A DNA stretch of 64,000 bases from Photobacterium iliopiscarium (GTDB lineage: Bacteria; Pseudomonadota; Gammaproteobacteria; Enterobacterales; Vibrionaceae). A model generated the notes under the pieces. It was not told where the DNA came from. It did not search any database and saw nothing but the letters and a program-made list of their open reading frames with translations. A program made the position numbers and the translations under genes. Where the stretch lies: positions 22,190-86,189 of the forward strand of contig NZ_PYOO01000013.1 of NCBI RefSeq assembly GCF_003026395.1. Direction: 5' to 3'. Below, one piece after another: positions 47,388 through 59,111 of this stretch; position 1 is the first letter of the stretch; every line of letters begins with the position of its first letter.

Positions 47388-48529
47388 TGACGAAGCCTCT
47401 TCGAATAGCGATTGTCGCCGGAGAAATTTCCGGCGATATTTTAGGTGCTGGTTTTATTCAAGCCGTAAAAGCACAATACCCAGATGCCGAATTTGTGGGT
47501 ATTGCGGGCCCTCGTATGCAAGCTCAAGGCTGTGAAGCACTGTTTGATATGGAAGAGCTTGCGGTGATGGGAATTGTAGAAGTTCTGGGGCGATTACCAC
47601 GATTATTCAAAGTAAAAGCTGAGCTTGTTAAGTATTTTAGCGATAATCCACCGGATGTGTTTGTCGGTATTGATGCGCCAGATTTTAATTTACGGCTTGA
47701 AAAAGATTTAAAAGATCGTGGTATTAAAACCGTACATTATGTTAGCCCATCAGTATGGGCTTGGCGTCAAAAACGGATTTTTAAAATTGAAGCCGCCACT
47801 AATTTAGTATTGGCTTTTTTGCCATTTGAAAAAGCATTTTACGATAAATTTAATGTGCCATGTCAGTTTGTTGGTCATACCATGGCCGATGCTATTCCAC
47901 TACAAACGGATCAAATTGCTGCTCGTGAATTACTTGGCTTAGATTCCACTAAACGCTGGTTAGCGGTGCTTCCTGGTAGTCGTGGCAGTGAAATGGCGAT
48001 GCTCGCTGAGCCCTTTATTGAAACCTGTAAAAAACTTAAAGCAAAACATCCTGAGTTAGGCTTTGTAGTCGCATTGGTGAATGAAAAACGTCGTGCTCAA
48101 TTTGAACAAGCATGGCAAGCGACTGCGCCTGAATTAGATTTTGAATTAGTGGATGATACTGCTCGAAATGTCATGATAGCGGCGGATGCGGTGTTACTCG
48201 CATCAGGTACGGTCGCATTGGAATGTATGTTAGTTAAGCGACCAATGGTGGTGGGCTATAAAGTGAAGCCACTCACTGCGTGGATTGCCAAGCGGATGCT
48301 AAAAACGAAGTATGTTTCATTACCTAACATCATGGCTGATCGTGAATTAGTGACCGAACTACTTCAAGATGACTGTACGCCAGATAAGTTGTTCTATGAA
48401 GTTGATAAAATCCTTTATGGTGATACAACGGCATTAATGGCGCAGTTTGAACACATGCATAAAACCATTCGTTGTAATGCTGATGAGCAAGCAGCAAAAG
48501 CAGTGTTGGCATTAATCGATAAGGCATAG
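47387..48529 (+). CDS. lpxB: Lipid A disaccharide synthase LpxB
   Basis: GT19 glycosyltransferase that joins UDP-diacylglucosamine and lipid X. 380 aa. [20 protein letters not shown] (about 9-28), [47 protein letters not shown]. Starts within the lpxA stop codon (TAATG), so translation is coupled. Confidence 0.97.
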   Translation: MTKPLRIAIVAGEISGDILGAGFIQAVKAQYPDAEFVGIAGPRMQAQGCEALFDMEELAVMGIVEVLGRLPRLFKVKAELVKYFSDNPPDVFVGIDAPDFNLRLEKDLKDRGIKTVHYVSPSVWAWRQKRIFKIEAATNLVLAFLPFEKAFYDKFNVPCQFVGHTMADAIPLQTDQIAARELLGLDSTKRWLAVLPGSRGSEMAMLAEPFIETCKKLKAKHPELGFVVALVNEKRRAQFEQAWQATAPELDFELVDDTARNVMIAADAVLLASGTVALECMLVKRPMVVGYKVKPLTAWIAKRMLKTKYVSLPNIMADRELVTELLQDDCTPDKLFYEVDKILYGDTTALMAQFEHMHKTIRCNADEQAAKAVLALIDKA

Positions 48530-48534
48530 TTATT

Positions 48535-49146
48535 ATGGCTGAAAAACAAGACTTTCCTCCTTTTGTATACCCTCAAGCTGATTGTATTGCGGGTGTTGAT
48601 GAAGTGGGCCGTGGTCCATTAGTCGGTGCAGTCGTTACGGCGGCAGTAATTCTAGATCCTAATAATCCAATTGTGGGATTAACCGATTCTAAAAAACTCA
48701 GTGAGAAAAAACGCAATTTGCTGTTTGATGAAATCAAACAAAAGGCACTTGCGTGGTCACTTGGTCGCTGTGAAGCAGATGAAATTGATCAGTTGAATAT
48801 TTTGCAAGCGACAATGGTTGCTATGCAACGCGCTGTAGCTGGGCTACATATTCAGCCTGATTTTGTATTGATCGATGGCAATAAAACCCCAGCACTACCG
48901 ATGGCAGCACTAGCGGTGGTTAAAGGGGATTTACGGGTTGACGAAATCAGTGCCGCGTCAATTATTGCCAAAGTTACTCGCGATCGTGAAATGGAAATTC
49001 TTGATGCAGAGTTTCCACAATATGGGTTTGCTAAGCATAAAGGCTATCCGACTAAAGCGCACTTTGCCGCTTTAGAGCAATACGGTGCGATTGAGCAACA
49101 TCGAAAAACATTTAAACCTGTTAAGCGCGTACTGGGTCTTGATTAA
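48535..49146 (+). CDS. rnhB: Ribonuclease HII
   Basis: Cuts RNA in RNA/DNA hybrids, including single ribonucleotides. 203 aa. [19 protein letters not shown] (about 20-38) holds the DE pair; VLIDGNKTP and [18 protein letters not shown] follow with the remaining acids. Confidence 0.97.
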   Translation: MAEKQDFPPFVYPQADCIAGVDEVGRGPLVGAVVTAAVILDPNNPIVGLTDSKKLSEKKRNLLFDEIKQKALAWSLGRCEADEIDQLNILQATMVAMQRAVAGLHIQPDFVLIDGNKTPALPMAALAVVKGDLRVDEISAASIIAKVTRDREMEILDAEFPQYGFAKHKGYPTKAHFAALEQYGAIEQHRKTFKPVKRVLGLD

Positions 49147-49165
49147 GTCCTTGTGATTGCGTGAT

Positions 49166-49198
49166 AAAAAGGCGAACCATTTGGTATCGCCTTTTTTT
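49166..49198 (+). terminator. Terminator between rnhB and dnaE
   Basis: AAAAAGGCGA and TCGCCTTTTT, a 10-bp stem with an 11-nt loop, then a T run. Confidence 0.88.
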
Positions 49199-49266
49199 AT
49201 ACGACGAATGACTACTCGATCGGGTATAATTTTTGTTAATTAAGTAATGTAATGAATTAGGTTGTC

Positions 49267-52200
49267 ATGGCAGAACCACGTTTTATCCACCTTCGAGTTC
49301 ATAGTGATTATTCAATGATCGATGGCTTGGCGAAAGTGAAACCTATCGTTAAGCGCGCCGCTGAACTTGGCATGCCAGCACTGGCTTTAACTGATTTTAC
49401 GAACCTGTGTGGGTTAGTGAAGTTTTATTTTGCAGCCCATGATGCGGGCATAAAGCCGATTATTGGTGCTGATTTTAAAGTACAAAGCCAAGAAATGGGT
49501 GATGAGCTGTTTGAGCTCACTATTCTCGCAGCTAATAATGAGGGCTATAAAAACCTGACATTATTAATTTCAGAAGCGTATCAGCGTGGTCATGTTCAAC
49601 ATCAACCTGTGATTGATAAAGAATGGCTGATTAAGCACCGTGAAGGGTTAATTATCTTATCAGGTGGTAGAACGGGCGATGTTGGGCGTGCATTACTTAA
49701 AGGTAATCAACAGCTAACAGATGCTTGTGTCGCTTTTTATCAAACCTATTTCCCTGACAACTATTATTTAGAATTGGTTCGCACTGGACGTGTTGATGAA
49801 GATGCTTACCTTCATTTTGCGATTGAATTAGCGGAACAATATGATTTGCCAGTGGTAGCAACGAATGATGTGCGACTACTTAACGCTAATCAATTTGATG
49901 CCCATGAAATACGTGTTGCTATCCATGATGGTTATACCATGGTCGATCCTAATCGACCTAAGCTTTACAGTGAACAGCAATACTTGCGCAGTGAAGATGA
50001 AATGTGTGAGTTGTTTGCTGATATTCCTGAAGCATTACAGAACTCAGTAGAAATTGCTAAACGATGTAATGTGACTGTTCGCTTAGGGGAGTATTTTCTA
50101 CCAAACTTCCCGACCGGTGATATGAGTATCGAAGACTTCTTGGTGACTAAATCTCAGCAAGGTCTTGAAGAGCGACTTGAATTTCTATTTCCTGATCCAG
50201 AGGTTCGCGCCCAACGTCGTCCTGAATATGATGAACGTTTGGAAATCGAATTGAAAGTTGTTAACCAAATGGGATTTCCGGGTTACTTCTTGATCGTAAT
50301 GGAATTTATTCAGTGGTCAAAAGATAACGATGTACCTGTAGGCCCAGGTCGAGGGTCAGGTGCTGGTTCATTAGTGGCATACGCGTTAAAAATCACTGAC
50401 TTGGATCCGTTAGCATTTGACTTACTGTTTGAACGATTCCTTAACCCTGAACGTGTATCCATGCCCGATTTCGATATCGACTTTTGTATGGATAAACGTG
50501 ACTTAGTGATTGATCACGTTGCTGAAATGTATGGTCGTAACGCGGTATCGCAGATCATTACTTTTGGTACGATGGCCGCTAAAGCCGTTATTCGTGATGT
50601 GGGTCGTGTGCTTGGGCATCCATATGGCTTTGTCGATCGTCTTTCGAAGTTAATTCCGGCAGAACCTGGAATGACGCTTGAAAAAGCGTTTGAGGTTGAA
50701 CCTCAACTGGGTCAAGCTTATGAAGCAGATGAAGAAATTCGTGATCTGATTGATATGTGCCGCATTTTAGAAGGTGTGACGCGTAATGCGGGTAAGCATG
50801 CTGGTGGTGTGGTTATTTCACCGACAACCATTACTGATTTCTCACCACTATATTGTGATGCGGAAGGTAATAACCCAGTAACCCAGTTTGATAAAAATGA
50901 TGTTGAAACGGCGGGTTTAGTGAAGTTTGACTTCTTAGGCCTGCGAACACTCACCATCATTGATTGGGCGTTAGGGATGATTAATCCTCGCCGAGCAGAG
51001 CAAGGGTTAGATCCCGTTAATATTGCAGCAATTCCAATGGCAGATAAAAAGTCATTTGATATGTTACAACGCTCGGAATCAACCGCAGTATTCCAGTTGG
51101 AATCCCGTGGTATGAAAGATTTGATCAAACGTCTACAACCCGACTGCTTTGAAGATATGATCGCCTTGGTGGCATTGTTCCGCCCGGGTCCATTACAATC
51201 TGGCATGGTAGATAACTTTATTGACCGTAAGCATGGTCGAGAAGCGGTATCTTACCCTGATGAAAAATGGCAACATGAGTCGTTAAAAGAAATTCTTGAT
51301 CCAACCTACGGTATTATTCTGTATCAAGAACAGGTAATGCAGATCGCACAGGTGTTGGCTGGCTATACGCTAGGTGGCGCAGATATGTTGCGTCGTGCGA
51401 TGGGTAAGAAAAAAGCCTCTGAAATGGCTAAGCAACGGGCAGTGTTTGAGCAAGGAGCTATCGACAACGGTGTTGATGGCGAATTGTCGATGAAAATCTT
51501 TGACTTGGTAGAGAAATTTGCCGGTTATGGTTTTAACAAATCACACTCCGCTGCTTATGCGTTAGTGTCATATCAAACGTTATGGCTGAAAGCCCATTAT
51601 CCCGCTGAATTTATGGCGGCGGTAATGACTGCTGATATGGACAACACCGATAAGATCATTAGCTTGGTTGATGAATGTCACCGCATGAATCTTAAATTAT
51701 TACCGCCAGATGTGAATAAAGGTCTGTACCGATTCAATGTTGATGACGAAGGTGCCGTCGTTTATGGTATTGGCGCGGTTAAAGGTGTTGGTGAAGGCCC
51801 GATTGAAAATATTATCAGTGCCCGTGAAAAAGACGGTCACTTTAAAGATTTATTTGATTTCTGTGCTCGTATTGACACTAAACGGGTGAATAAGCGTGTT
51901 TTAGAAAAGTTAATTAAATCGGGTGCGTTAGATCGACTGGGTCCTAATCGTGCGGCGATGTTAGCGACGCTTGATGATGCGATTAAAGCCGCGAGCCAAC
52001 ACCATAAAGCACAAGCATCGGGCCAAGAAGATCTGTTTGGCGTTTTAACTGAAGCGCCTGAAGAAGTTGAACATGCTTATGCTAATATTGCCGAAGCGCC
52101 AGAAAGTGTTTGGTTGGAAGGTGAACGGGAAACGTTAGGATTATATTTAACGGGTCACCCTATTAATGCTTATATTTCAGAATTAAAACATTACACCACT

Positions 52201-52746
52201 TGGCGTTTAAAAGATGCGCAACAAACAGGACGTGATAAAGTAGCGTCTGTTGCCGGGCTAGTTATTGCCGCTCGCGTGATGACCACTAAGCGTGGTAGCC
52301 GTATTGGCTTAATGACATTAGATGATCGTTCAGGTCGCATGGAGGTGATGTTATTTACCGATGCTCTTGATCGTTACATGGATTTGCTCGAAAAAGACAA
52401 AATAGTGGTCGTATCTGGACAGGTCAGCTTTGATGATTTCAATGGTGGCCTTAGAATGTCAGCTCGTGAAGTACTCGATATTTCAGAAGCACGAGAAAAA
52501 CATCTTCGTGGTGTCGCTATTTCGGTAACAGAAGAGCAAATCGACGAACAATTTTTTTCCCGTTTCAGCCAAGTGCTGGAACCGCATAGAGCAGGTACTG
52601 TACCTGTACATATGTATTATCAGCGCTCGAATGCTCGGGCCAAGTTTACCTTAGGAACAGAGTGGCGCGTAACGCCTGCCGATAAATTATTGTCGGATTT
52701 AAAAATGCTCTTAGGTGATAAACAGGTCGAGCTTGAGTTTAATTAA
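49267..52746 (+). CDS. dnaE: DNA polymerase III alpha subunit
   Basis: Replicative polymerase. 1159 aa, full length. N-terminal PHP domain ([18 protein letters not shown]), palm with [15 protein letters not shown] and the catalytic [10 protein letters not shown] (about 398-407), beta-clamp and OB-fold region near the C-terminus ([20 protein letters not shown]). Follows its own terminator, so probably has a promoter in 49199-49266. Confidence 0.98.
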   Translation: MAEPRFIHLRVHSDYSMIDGLAKVKPIVKRAAELGMPALALTDFTNLCGLVKFYFAAHDAGIKPIIGADFKVQSQEMGDELFELTILAANNEGYKNLTLLISEAYQRGHVQHQPVIDKEWLIKHREGLIILSGGRTGDVGRALLKGNQQLTDACVAFYQTYFPDNYYLELVRTGRVDEDAYLHFAIELAEQYDLPVVATNDVRLLNANQFDAHEIRVAIHDGYTMVDPNRPKLYSEQQYLRSEDEMCELFADIPEALQNSVEIAKRCNVTVRLGEYFLPNFPTGDMSIEDFLVTKSQQGLEERLEFLFPDPEVRAQRRPEYDERLEIELKVVNQMGFPGYFLIVMEFIQWSKDNDVPVGPGRGSGAGSLVAYALKITDLDPLAFDLLFERFLNPERVSMPDFDIDFCMDKRDLVIDHVAEMYGRNAVSQIITFGTMAAKAVIRDVGRVLGHPYGFVDRLSKLIPAEPGMTLEKAFEVEPQLGQAYEADEEIRDLIDMCRILEGVTRNAGKHAGGVVISPTTITDFSPLYCDAEGNNPVTQFDKNDVETAGLVKFDFLGLRTLTIIDWALGMINPRRAEQGLDPVNIAAIPMADKKSFDMLQRSESTAVFQLESRGMKDLIKRLQPDCFEDMIALVALFRPGPLQSGMVDNFIDRKHGREAVSYPDEKWQHESLKEILDPTYGIILYQEQVMQIAQVLAGYTLGGADMLRRAMGKKKASEMAKQRAVFEQGAIDNGVDGELSMKIFDLVEKFAGYGFNKSHSAAYALVSYQTLWLKAHYPAEFMAAVMTADMDNTDKIISLVDECHRMNLKLLPPDVNKGLYRFNVDDEGAVVYGIGAVKGVGEGPIENIISAREKDGHFKDLFDFCARIDTKRVNKRVLEKLIKSGALDRLGPNRAAMLATLDDAIKAASQHHKAQASGQEDLFGVLTEAPEEVEHAYANIAEAPESVWLEGERETLGLYLTGHPINAYISELKHYTTWRLKDAQQTGRDKVASVAGLVIAARVMTTKRGSRIGLMTLDDRSGRMEVMLFTDALDRYMDLLEKDKIVVVSGQVSFDDFNGGLRMSAREVLDISEAREKHLRGVAISVTEEQIDEQFFSRFSQVLEPHRAGTVPVHMYYQRSNARAKFTLGTEWRVTPADKLLSDLKMLLGDKQVELEFN

Positions 52747-52816
52747 GTTAGCTTGTTATTTGTGGTAGGGTATAGCAAACCCTATCATTAAAATAAGCAA
52801 AAGGATTTTAAGTGGT

Positions 52817-53776
52817 ATGAGCCTGAACTTCCTCGAGTTTGAACAACCGATTGCAGAATTAGAAGCAAAGATTGAAGCACTGCGTGATGTATCGCGTCGT
52901 GATGAATCTAACTCGGTTAATCTTGAAAAAGAAATTGAGCAACTAGAAAAGAAAAGCCTCGAATTAACTAAGAAAATCTTTGGTGATCTTGGTGCCTGGC
53001 AGGTTGCGCAACTCGCACGCCATCCTCAGCGCCCATATACTTTTGATTATGTCGAGCACATGTTCGAAGAGTTTGATGAATTAGCTGGTGATCGTGCTTT
53101 TGCTGACGATAAAGCGTTAGTCGGTGGTATTGCGCGTATTGATGGTCGTCCAATTATGGTTATTGGTCATCAAAAAGGACGTGGTACAACTGAAAAAGTT
53201 AAACGTAATTTTGGTATGCCAAAACCTGAAGGTTATCGTAAAGCATTACGCCTTATGAAAATGGCTGAGCGTTTTAGAATGCCAATTGTTACTTTTATCG
53301 ATACGGCAGGTGCTTATCCTGGCGTTGGTGCAGAAGAACGTGGTCAATCAGAAGCAATTGCAACCAATCTAAAAGCAATGTCGGGTCTTACTGTACCTGT
53401 TATTTGTAATGTGGTGGGTGAAGGTGGTTCTGGTGGTGCATTAGCGATTGGTGTGGGTGATTGCGTTAACATGTTGCAATACTCAACCTACTCAGTTATT
53501 TCACCAGAAGGTTGTGCATCGATTCTATGGCGTGATGCTGATAAAGCCCCACAAGCTGCTGAAGCGATGGGACTGACAGCGCCTCGTTTGAAAGAACTTG
53601 AGCTGATCGATAATATTATCGAAGAGCCATTAGGTGGTGCACACCGTAATGTGCCATTAATGGCAAATAGCTTAAAAGCACAAATTAAAGCGACACTAGA
53701 AGAGTTAGACCAGCTTGATACTGAAGCCCTACTTGAACGTCGTTACCAACGTTTAATGAGTTACGGTTACTGCTAA
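52817..53776 (+). CDS. accA: Acetyl-CoA carboxylase carboxyltransferase alpha subunit
   Basis: Transfers carboxyl from biotin to acetyl-CoA with AccD in fatty acid synthesis. 319 aa. N-terminal helical region ([20 protein letters not shown]), then crotonase-fold domain with [19 protein letters not shown] and [20 protein letters not shown]. Directly after dnaE. Confidence 0.98.
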   Translation: MSLNFLEFEQPIAELEAKIEALRDVSRRDESNSVNLEKEIEQLEKKSLELTKKIFGDLGAWQVAQLARHPQRPYTFDYVEHMFEEFDELAGDRAFADDKALVGGIARIDGRPIMVIGHQKGRGTTEKVKRNFGMPKPEGYRKALRLMKMAERFRMPIVTFIDTAGAYPGVGAEERGQSEAIATNLKAMSGLTVPVICNVVGEGGSGGALAIGVGDCVNMLQYSTYSVISPEGCASILWRDADKAPQAAEAMGLTAPRLKELELIDNIIEEPLGGAHRNVPLMANSLKAQIKATLEELDQLDTEALLERRYQRLMSYGYC

Positions 53777-53800
53777 CCGTTATTATTTAAACGTCTCAAG

Positions 53801-53829
53801 AAGGTCAGCATTGATGCTGGCCTTTTTTT
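53801..53829 (+). terminator. Terminator after accA
   Basis: AAGGTCAGCA and TGCTGGCCTT (one T:G pair), TTGA loop, then seven Ts. Confidence 0.9.
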
Positions 53830-53920
53830 ATATTTTTAGGTTCGCCAATGCTGTTTGTTAGTGTTGGTTAATCTGCTGCTGGTATAATCTAGACAATCTG
53901 TCTTTCGAAGATATAAGCCA

Positions 53921-55237
53921 ATGTTGTATTCTCATTTTTGTCATCAAATATTTGCTCATCCACCACAAACAAAACGGTTAGTGTTAGCGTTGAGTGGTGG
54001 TTTAGATTCACGGGTGATGTTGGATTTATTAGCCCGATTTATTCGTGAACATTCGAGTTACCATGCACATGCCGTTTATGTTCATCATGGACTCAGTACC
54101 AATGCTGATCGTTGGGCGCAGCAATGTGTCTCTTGGGCAACGGCAAGCGGTATTGAATGTGATATTGAGCGAGTACATTGTGAATTAGGCGGTGGTGCAA
54201 GCGTTGAACAAGCCGCACGTGATGCTCGCTATCAAGCATTATCAAACCATATTCAAGCTGGTGATACATTACTCACCGCGCAGCATGCTGATGATCAAAT
54301 TGAAACGGTATTGTTAGCCTTAAAACGGGGCAGTGGTCCGGCGGGGTTAGCGGCAATGCCTGTGTTAACAACGTTTGCTCTAGGGCAACACTTACGGCCG
54401 TTATTAACCATTAGCCGTGCAGATATTGAAGCCTATGGTACTCAGCATCAATTACAGTGGGTTGAAGATGAAAGTAATCAAGATCAGCGTTACGATCGTA
54501 ATTTTATTCGGCATCAAATAACACCCTTGCTAAATGATCGCTGGCCGGGAATTCGTAAAGCGGTCAGTCGTAGTGCACATTTATGTGGTGAACAAGAAGG
54601 CTTATTAGAAGAGTTATTAAGCTATCAACTCCAACAAGCACTACAGGCTGATGGTAGTTTACGTATTACGGAAAATATCAGTGCTCGTTTAGGGATGGCG
54701 CTTATTCGTCAATGGCTGAAACAGCAAGCGGTGATCATGCCGTCACTGGCACAGCTTGAACAAATTTGGTTTAATTTAGTGCAGGCCAAAGTCGATGCTA
54801 ATCCACAAGTGTGTTGGCAACAGTATCAAGTACGTCGTTACCAACAGCAGTTATATCTCTTAGAACAATGGTCAGACATTAGTGATTGGCAGCATGAAGT
54901 GATCATTAACCAACCATGCCAATTACCACAAGCATTAGGGTGTGTGTGTTTGCAGCAACAAGCCCAAGCAGGGTTACGTTTACCTTATGCAGATGAAGTG
55001 GTCTCGATTCGGTTTGATTATTTAGGCCCAGAGATAAAACCACAAGGCCGCAGTGGTAAGCGTAAGTTTAAAAAATTACTCCAAGAATATCAGGTGCCGA
55101 GTTGGTTACGTCGCCGTACACCAATGCTATTTTATGGTGAGCAATTAGTTGCGATGGCTGGGGTGTTTGTTGTGGATGAGTTTATTGCTCCAGTAACAGC
55201 AACCACAACGGTGCAATTTATATGGCAACGTTCATAA
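53921..55237 (+). CDS. tilS: tRNA(Ile)-lysidine synthase
   Basis: Modifies C34 of the minor tRNA(Ile) to lysidine so that it reads AUA. 438 aa. PP-loop LALSGGLDSRVMLDLL (about residues 23-38), TAQHADDQIETVLLALKRGSG (given as two parts: TAQHADDQIETVL and LALKRGSG, about 118-139), and a C-terminal substrate-binding domain (RSGKRKFKKLLQEYQVPSWL). Confidence 0.96.
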   Translation: MLYSHFCHQIFAHPPQTKRLVLALSGGLDSRVMLDLLARFIREHSSYHAHAVYVHHGLSTNADRWAQQCVSWATASGIECDIERVHCELGGGASVEQAARDARYQALSNHIQAGDTLLTAQHADDQIETVLLALKRGSGPAGLAAMPVLTTFALGQHLRPLLTISRADIEAYGTQHQLQWVEDESNQDQRYDRNFIRHQITPLLNDRWPGIRKAVSRSAHLCGEQEGLLEELLSYQLQQALQADGSLRITENISARLGMALIRQWLKQQAVIMPSLAQLEQIWFNLVQAKVDANPQVCWQQYQVRRYQQQLYLLEQWSDISDWQHEVIINQPCQLPQALGCVCLQQQAQAGLRLPYADEVVSIRFDYLGPEIKPQGRSGKRKFKKLLQEYQVPSWLRRRTPMLFYGEQLVAMAGVFVVDEFIAPVTATTTVQFIWQRS

Positions 55238-55264
55238 TTCCTTGATTGGCTCTTTTTATAATAA

Positions 55265-55299
55265 AACTGCATATGTTAATTTATTTAACATATGCAGTT
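55265..55299. terminator. Perfect 15-bp inverted repeat after tilS
   Basis: AACTGCATATGTTAA and TTAACATATGCAGTT separated by TTTAT. The stem is long but AT-rich and lacks a clean T run (GTTAAATAAATATTTATTC follows). It may terminate tilS or serve as a protein-binding palindrome in the permease promoter region. Confidence 0.55.
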
Positions 55300-55332
55300 G
55301 TTAAATAAATATTTATTCAGATCGATATTCTT

Positions 55333-55361
55333 TTATTGCTAAAATATTCGAGGCATATTAT
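55333..55361 (+). promoter_or_regulatory. Promoter of the Mtr-like permease gene
   Basis: TTATTG (55333-55338), 17-bp spacer, TATTAT (55356-55361). The start would fall at about 55368, inside the TrpR-like operator. Confidence 0.5.
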
Positions 55362-55362
55362 C

Positions 55363-55380
55363 GTACTAGTTCGCTGATAC
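55363..55380. promoter_or_regulatory. Probable TrpR operator
   Basis: GTACTAGTTCGCTGATAC: the left half GTACTAG is the canonical TrpR half-site and the right half CTGATAC matches its inverse CTAGTAC at 5 of 7 positions. The 18-bp length and layout match known trp operators. It overlaps the expected transcription start, a repressing position. Confidence 0.65.
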
Positions 55381-55407
55381 AAAATAGATGCTAATAAAGG
55401 ATAGAAC

Positions 55408-56619
55408 ATGAGTAAACCATCGACACTTGGAGGTGCATGCATTATTGCTAGTGTGTGCGTAGGTGCAGGCATGCTTGGATTGCCAAGTGCAGGTGCTGGC
55501 GCATGGACATTATGGACTGTACTTGCGATCTCAGTAACGATGGTGATGATGACGTTATCAGGGTGGTTATTACTTGAAGCATTAAAACATTATGATTTTA
55601 AAGTTTCATTTAATACCATTACAAAAGATGTACTTAAAGGCAAAGTGAATGCGATCAATAACCTCTCGCTGTATTTTGTTGGTGGTATTTTACTTTACGC
55701 TTATATTTCTTCATCAGGCATGATTTTTGGCGGTGTATTTGATATTAATGCCAAATTAGCATCAGTATTATTTGTGATCGCATCGTCTGTTTTTGTACTT
55801 CATTCAACTCGCGCCGTTGATCGTATTTCAGTTTTATTAATTATTTTTATGGCGATCAGCTTTATTATTGGTATATCTGGTTTAGCGACTAATATTCAGG
55901 TGCCCACTTTACTTGATAGTCTTGATTCACAAACCAGCCTTTCTCCTTATGCTCTCGCTATTTTGCCAGTAGCATTAACCTCTTTTGGTTATCATCATTC
56001 GGTAAGCACCATGCGTGATTATTACCGTGATGAAAATCGTGCCAAAAACGCTATTTTAGGCGGCACCTTGATTGCATTAACGTTTTATGTGATTTGGGTG
56101 GTGTGTATTTTTGGTAATTTACCGCGTACACAATTTGGACCCATTGTCGCCGCTGGTGGTAATGTTGATGCGTTAATGACAGCATTGGGCGGGGTGGTGA
56201 ACTCTAACAGTATCAAACAAGCTTTAAATATTTTCTCAATTGCCGCTGTGGTGTCATCATTTATTGGTGTTGGTTTAGGGGTTTTTGATTATCTGGCTGA
56301 TTTCTTTGGTTTTGAAGACACTCAACAAGGCCGCTTTAAAACTTGGGCGGTGACCTTTATTCCACCATTAGTGTTTTCATTGTTTGCCCCATTTGGATTT
56401 GTAGCGGCGATTGGATTAGCGGGTGCTGCTGCGACGATTTGGACCTGTATTATTCCAGCATTGTTAGCGAAAAAACTGCGTCAGCGTCAACCTGAACAAC
56501 AAGGGTTTGTTGTACCTGGTGGCAATGTTACCATTTATGCGGTGATTATTTTTGGCGTGCTAACGGCTATTTTCCATATCTTAGCCATGGCGAACATTTT
56601 ACCCGTATTCAACGGTTAA
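55408..56619 (+). CDS. Aromatic amino acid permease, Mtr/TyrP family
   Basis: 403-aa inner-membrane symporter of the HAAAP family with about eleven membrane segments. N-terminal GGACIIASVCVGAGMLGLPS is the family signature; SFGYHHSVSTMRDYYRDE and FIGVGLGVFDYLADFFGF are also typical. The TrpR-like operator over its promoter points to tryptophan (Mtr-like) transport, but tyrosine cannot be excluded from the sequence. Stands alone, ended by a strong terminator. Confidence 0.9.
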   Translation: MSKPSTLGGACIIASVCVGAGMLGLPSAGAGAWTLWTVLAISVTMVMMTLSGWLLLEALKHYDFKVSFNTITKDVLKGKVNAINNLSLYFVGGILLYAYISSSGMIFGGVFDINAKLASVLFVIASSVFVLHSTRAVDRISVLLIIFMAISFIIGISGLATNIQVPTLLDSLDSQTSLSPYALAILPVALTSFGYHHSVSTMRDYYRDENRAKNAILGGTLIALTFYVIWVVCIFGNLPRTQFGPIVAAGGNVDALMTALGGVVNSNSIKQALNIFSIAAVVSSFIGVGLGVFDYLADFFGFEDTQQGRFKTWAVTFIPPLVFSLFAPFGFVAAIGLAGAAATIWTCIIPALLAKKLRQRQPEQQGFVVPGGNVTIYAVIIFGVLTAIFHILAMANILPVFNG

Positions 56620-56634
56620 TATTGAAAAATGAAT

Positions 56635-56666
56635 AAAAAAACGGCAGTTTGACTGCCGTTTTTTTG
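56635..56666. terminator. Bidirectional terminator after permease gene
   Basis: AAAAAACGGCAGT and ACTGCCGTTTTTT with a TTG loop, between convergent genes. Confidence 0.93.
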
Positions 56667-56688
56667 TTTTTAAATAGGAGATGATACG

Positions 56689-56877
56689 TTAACGAAACTG
56701 TTGTACTTCAGGTAAAAAATCAAATCCACCCGTCGCTAATTTTGCAATTAATTGTTCACGATCGATATCAAAAAATTTTACTAAATTATCGAGGGTATTA
56801 AATTCATCACGGATCTTCATGTTGATGATACTCATCAGCATTATTGTGTCCATGGTTTCAAATTTTGATAGATCCAT
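56689..56877 (-). CDS. DUF4250 family protein
   Basis: 62 aa, soluble. FETMDTIMLMSIINMKIRDE and FFDIDREQLIAKLATGGFDF are the conserved parts of DUF4250. Function is unknown. 3 nt downstream of yaeP, so very likely the same transcript. Confidence 0.83.
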   Translation of the reverse strand: MDLSKFETMDTIMLMSIINMKIRDEFNTLDNLVKFFDIDREQLIAKLATGGFDFLPEVQQFR

Positions 56878-56880
56878 CGT

Positions 56881-57084
56881 TTAGTCCTCGTGATCACTGA
56901 TAAGTAAATTCGCAGCAGCAAAAGCGGCACGTTCACGTACCTCTAATGGCAATTCAGTATTGGTGGCAATATCATTCAATGTTTTAATTGCACACTTAAT
57001 TGCCGTGGGAATATAGCCTTGATCGCCACTGCCAATTTGAGAGTAAGTCATTCGAATTAGCTCACAACATTGATAAACTTGCAT
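56881..57084 (-). CDS. yaeP: UPF0253 family protein YaeP
   Basis: 67 aa. [20 protein letters not shown] and REKAA-like [15 protein letters not shown] match E. coli YaeP closely. Function is unknown. AAAGGAAAG precedes the ATG. In E. coli it also lies in the tilS-proS interval. Confidence 0.88.
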   Translation of the reverse strand: MQVYQCCELIRMTYSQIGSGDQGYIPTAIKCAIKTLNDIATNTELPLEVRERAAFAAANLLISDHED

Positions 57085-57220
57085 GGTCTTTCCTTTGCCT
57101 AAAAATATTCACATAAGATCAGTGTGACGAATGTTATGTGGATATACTTAAGTAGTTATTGTATTGAATATTATCATAGCCGTGAAAGAGATAAAAAATG
57201 TTTATGATAATTCAGCTATA

Positions 57221-57250
57221 AAAAAAGCTGCCTAAATGGGCAGCTTTTTT
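57221..57250 (-). terminator. Terminator after proS
   Basis: AAAAAAGCTGCC and GGCAGCTTTTTT, perfect 12-bp stem with a 6-nt loop; works in both directions. Confidence 0.93.
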
Positions 57251-57269
57251 AAAATTATATGGTTGTTAA

Positions 57270-58985
57270 TTAAGCCATTTTTTGCTTAAGAAAGTCCATA
57301 ACATCAGCAGCAACAACTGCTTCTTTAGTACCAGTACGACGGTTCTTATATTCCATCTCACCATTTTCAAGGCTACGATCGCCAATCACGATAGTGTGAG
57401 GAATACCGATTAATTCCATGTCAGAGAACATCACACCTGGACGTTCTTTACGATCATCAAATAATACTTCGATACCCATTGCAGTAAGATCTGCGTATAG
57501 CTTCTCTGCTGCTTCTTGAACGCGCTCTGATTTGTGCATGTTCATTGGTACGATAGCCACTTGGAAAGGCGCTAGAGCGTCTGGCCAGATGATGCCGTAT
57601 TTATCGTTGTTTTGCTCGATAGCTGATGCCACAACACGTGATACACCGATACCGTAACAACCCATTTCTAGAATTGAACTCTTACCGTTTGAATCAAGTA
57701 CGCTACAGTTCATCTTATCAGAGTAAGTGGTACCTAACTGGAAGATATGACCGACTTCGATACCACGTTTTAGCATCAACGTACCTTGACCACATGGGCT
57801 TGGATCGCCTTCAACTACGTTACGTAGATCATCAACACGACCAAGTTCAACGTCACGACCCCAGTTGATACCGATGTTGTGTTTACCATCGATGTTAGCA
57901 CCAGCAGCAAAGTCACTCATTACTGCAACAGTGTGGTCAACGATAAACGGTAGTTCAAGGCCTACAGGACCTAGAGAACCCGCACCCGCGCCGATAAGCT
58001 CACGCATTTCTTCTTCAGTTGCCATCTCTAATGGCGATGCAACTTCTACAAGGTTTTCTGCTTTGATTTCGTTAAGTTCGTGGTCACCACGGATGATCAA
58101 TGCAACGATAGGTGCGTCGATTTCATCAGAAGCTTTAACGAATAACGTCTTCACTGTTTTTTCGATAGCAATGCCATGTTGTTCAACCAATTCTGCGATA
58201 GTTTTCGCATTGGGTGTATCAATCACTGTCATTGCTTGTGTTGGTTCTGCGCGCTCAACAGCAGGTGCGATAGCTTCTGCTTTTTCGATGTTAGCAGCGT
58301 AATCAGATTCAGTAGAGAATGCGATTAAGTCTTCGCCACTTTCAGCCAGTACGTGGAACTCTTGAGAACCATTACCACCGATTGCGCCTGAATCTGCCAA
58401 TACTGGACGGTATTCAAGACCCATGCGATCGAAAGCTTTACAGTAAGCAGCATGCATTGTATCGAAAGACTTTTGTAGGCCATCTTTATCGATATCAAAG
58501 CTGTAAGCATCCATCATGCAGAATTCACGAGCACGCATTACACCAAAACGAGGACGACGTTCATCACGGAATTTCGTCTGAATTTGGTATAGGTTTAGCG
58601 GCAGTTGCTTGTAAGAACTTACTTCATTACGCACAAGGCTAGTGATAACTTCTTCAGCGGTTGGGCTAAGTACAAACGGACGGAAATGACGGTCAGTAAA
58701 GCGAAGTAGTTCAGGGCCCATTTTTTCAGAGCGGCCTGTCTCTTCCCATAGTTCAAACGGCTGAACAACGGGCATCAAGGTTTCGATTGCGCCTGCATTG
58801 TCGATTTCTTGGCGAACGATGTTTTCGACTTTACGCAGCACACGCAGACCTGTAGGTAGCCAAGTGTATAAACCTGAAGCTAACTTACGGATCATGCCTG
58901 CACGTAGCATTAGTTGATGACTAATGACTTCTGCGTCGTTTGGCGTCTCCTTCAGGGTAGAAAGAAGATATTTACTGGTACGCAT
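57270..58985 (-). CDS. proS: Prolyl-tRNA synthetase
   Basis: Charges tRNA(Pro). 571 aa, bacterial-type with an inserted YbaK-like editing domain (about 230-390). Class II motifs: [19 protein letters not shown] (motif 1 region), [20 protein letters not shown] (motif 2), [18 protein letters not shown] (motif 3). Optimal codon use. Preceded by trmO on the same strand at 126 nt. Confidence 0.97.
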   Translation of the reverse strand: MRTSKYLLSTLKETPNDAEVISHQLMLRAGMIRKLASGLYTWLPTGLRVLRKVENIVRQEIDNAGAIETLMPVVQPFELWEETGRSEKMGPELLRFTDRHFRPFVLSPTAEEVITSLVRNEVSSYKQLPLNLYQIQTKFRDERRPRFGVMRAREFCMMDAYSFDIDKDGLQKSFDTMHAAYCKAFDRMGLEYRPVLADSGAIGGNGSQEFHVLAESGEDLIAFSTESDYAANIEKAEAIAPAVERAEPTQAMTVIDTPNAKTIAELVEQHGIAIEKTVKTLFVKASDEIDAPIVALIIRGDHELNEIKAENLVEVASPLEMATEEEMRELIGAGAGSLGPVGLELPFIVDHTVAVMSDFAAGANIDGKHNIGINWGRDVELGRVDDLRNVVEGDPSPCGQGTLMLKRGIEVGHIFQLGTTYSDKMNCSVLDSNGKSSILEMGCYGIGVSRVVASAIEQNNDKYGIIWPDALAPFQVAIVPMNMHKSERVQEAAEKLYADLTAMGIEVLFDDRKERPGVMFSDMELIGIPHTIVIGDRSLENGEMEYKNRRTGTKEAVVAADVMDFLKQKMA

Positions 58986-59111
58986 TGATGGTATCCGTTA
59001 TTGATGAAAGGAAAGAGAAGGAACTGATGTTCCACCCGTCAGTATCATGACGATAGCCTGTTATATTACCAGTCTCGACGCTATTCGCCAAAGATAACTA
59101 CATAAGATCTA

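Noticed and set aside
50718..51206. 162-aa ORF antisense to dnaE
   Set aside because: Shadow frame of a strongly conserved gene; no start signal or recognisable domain.
57865..58302. 145-aa ORF antisense to proS
   Set aside because: Ser/Ala-rich shadow created by optimal codon use in proS.
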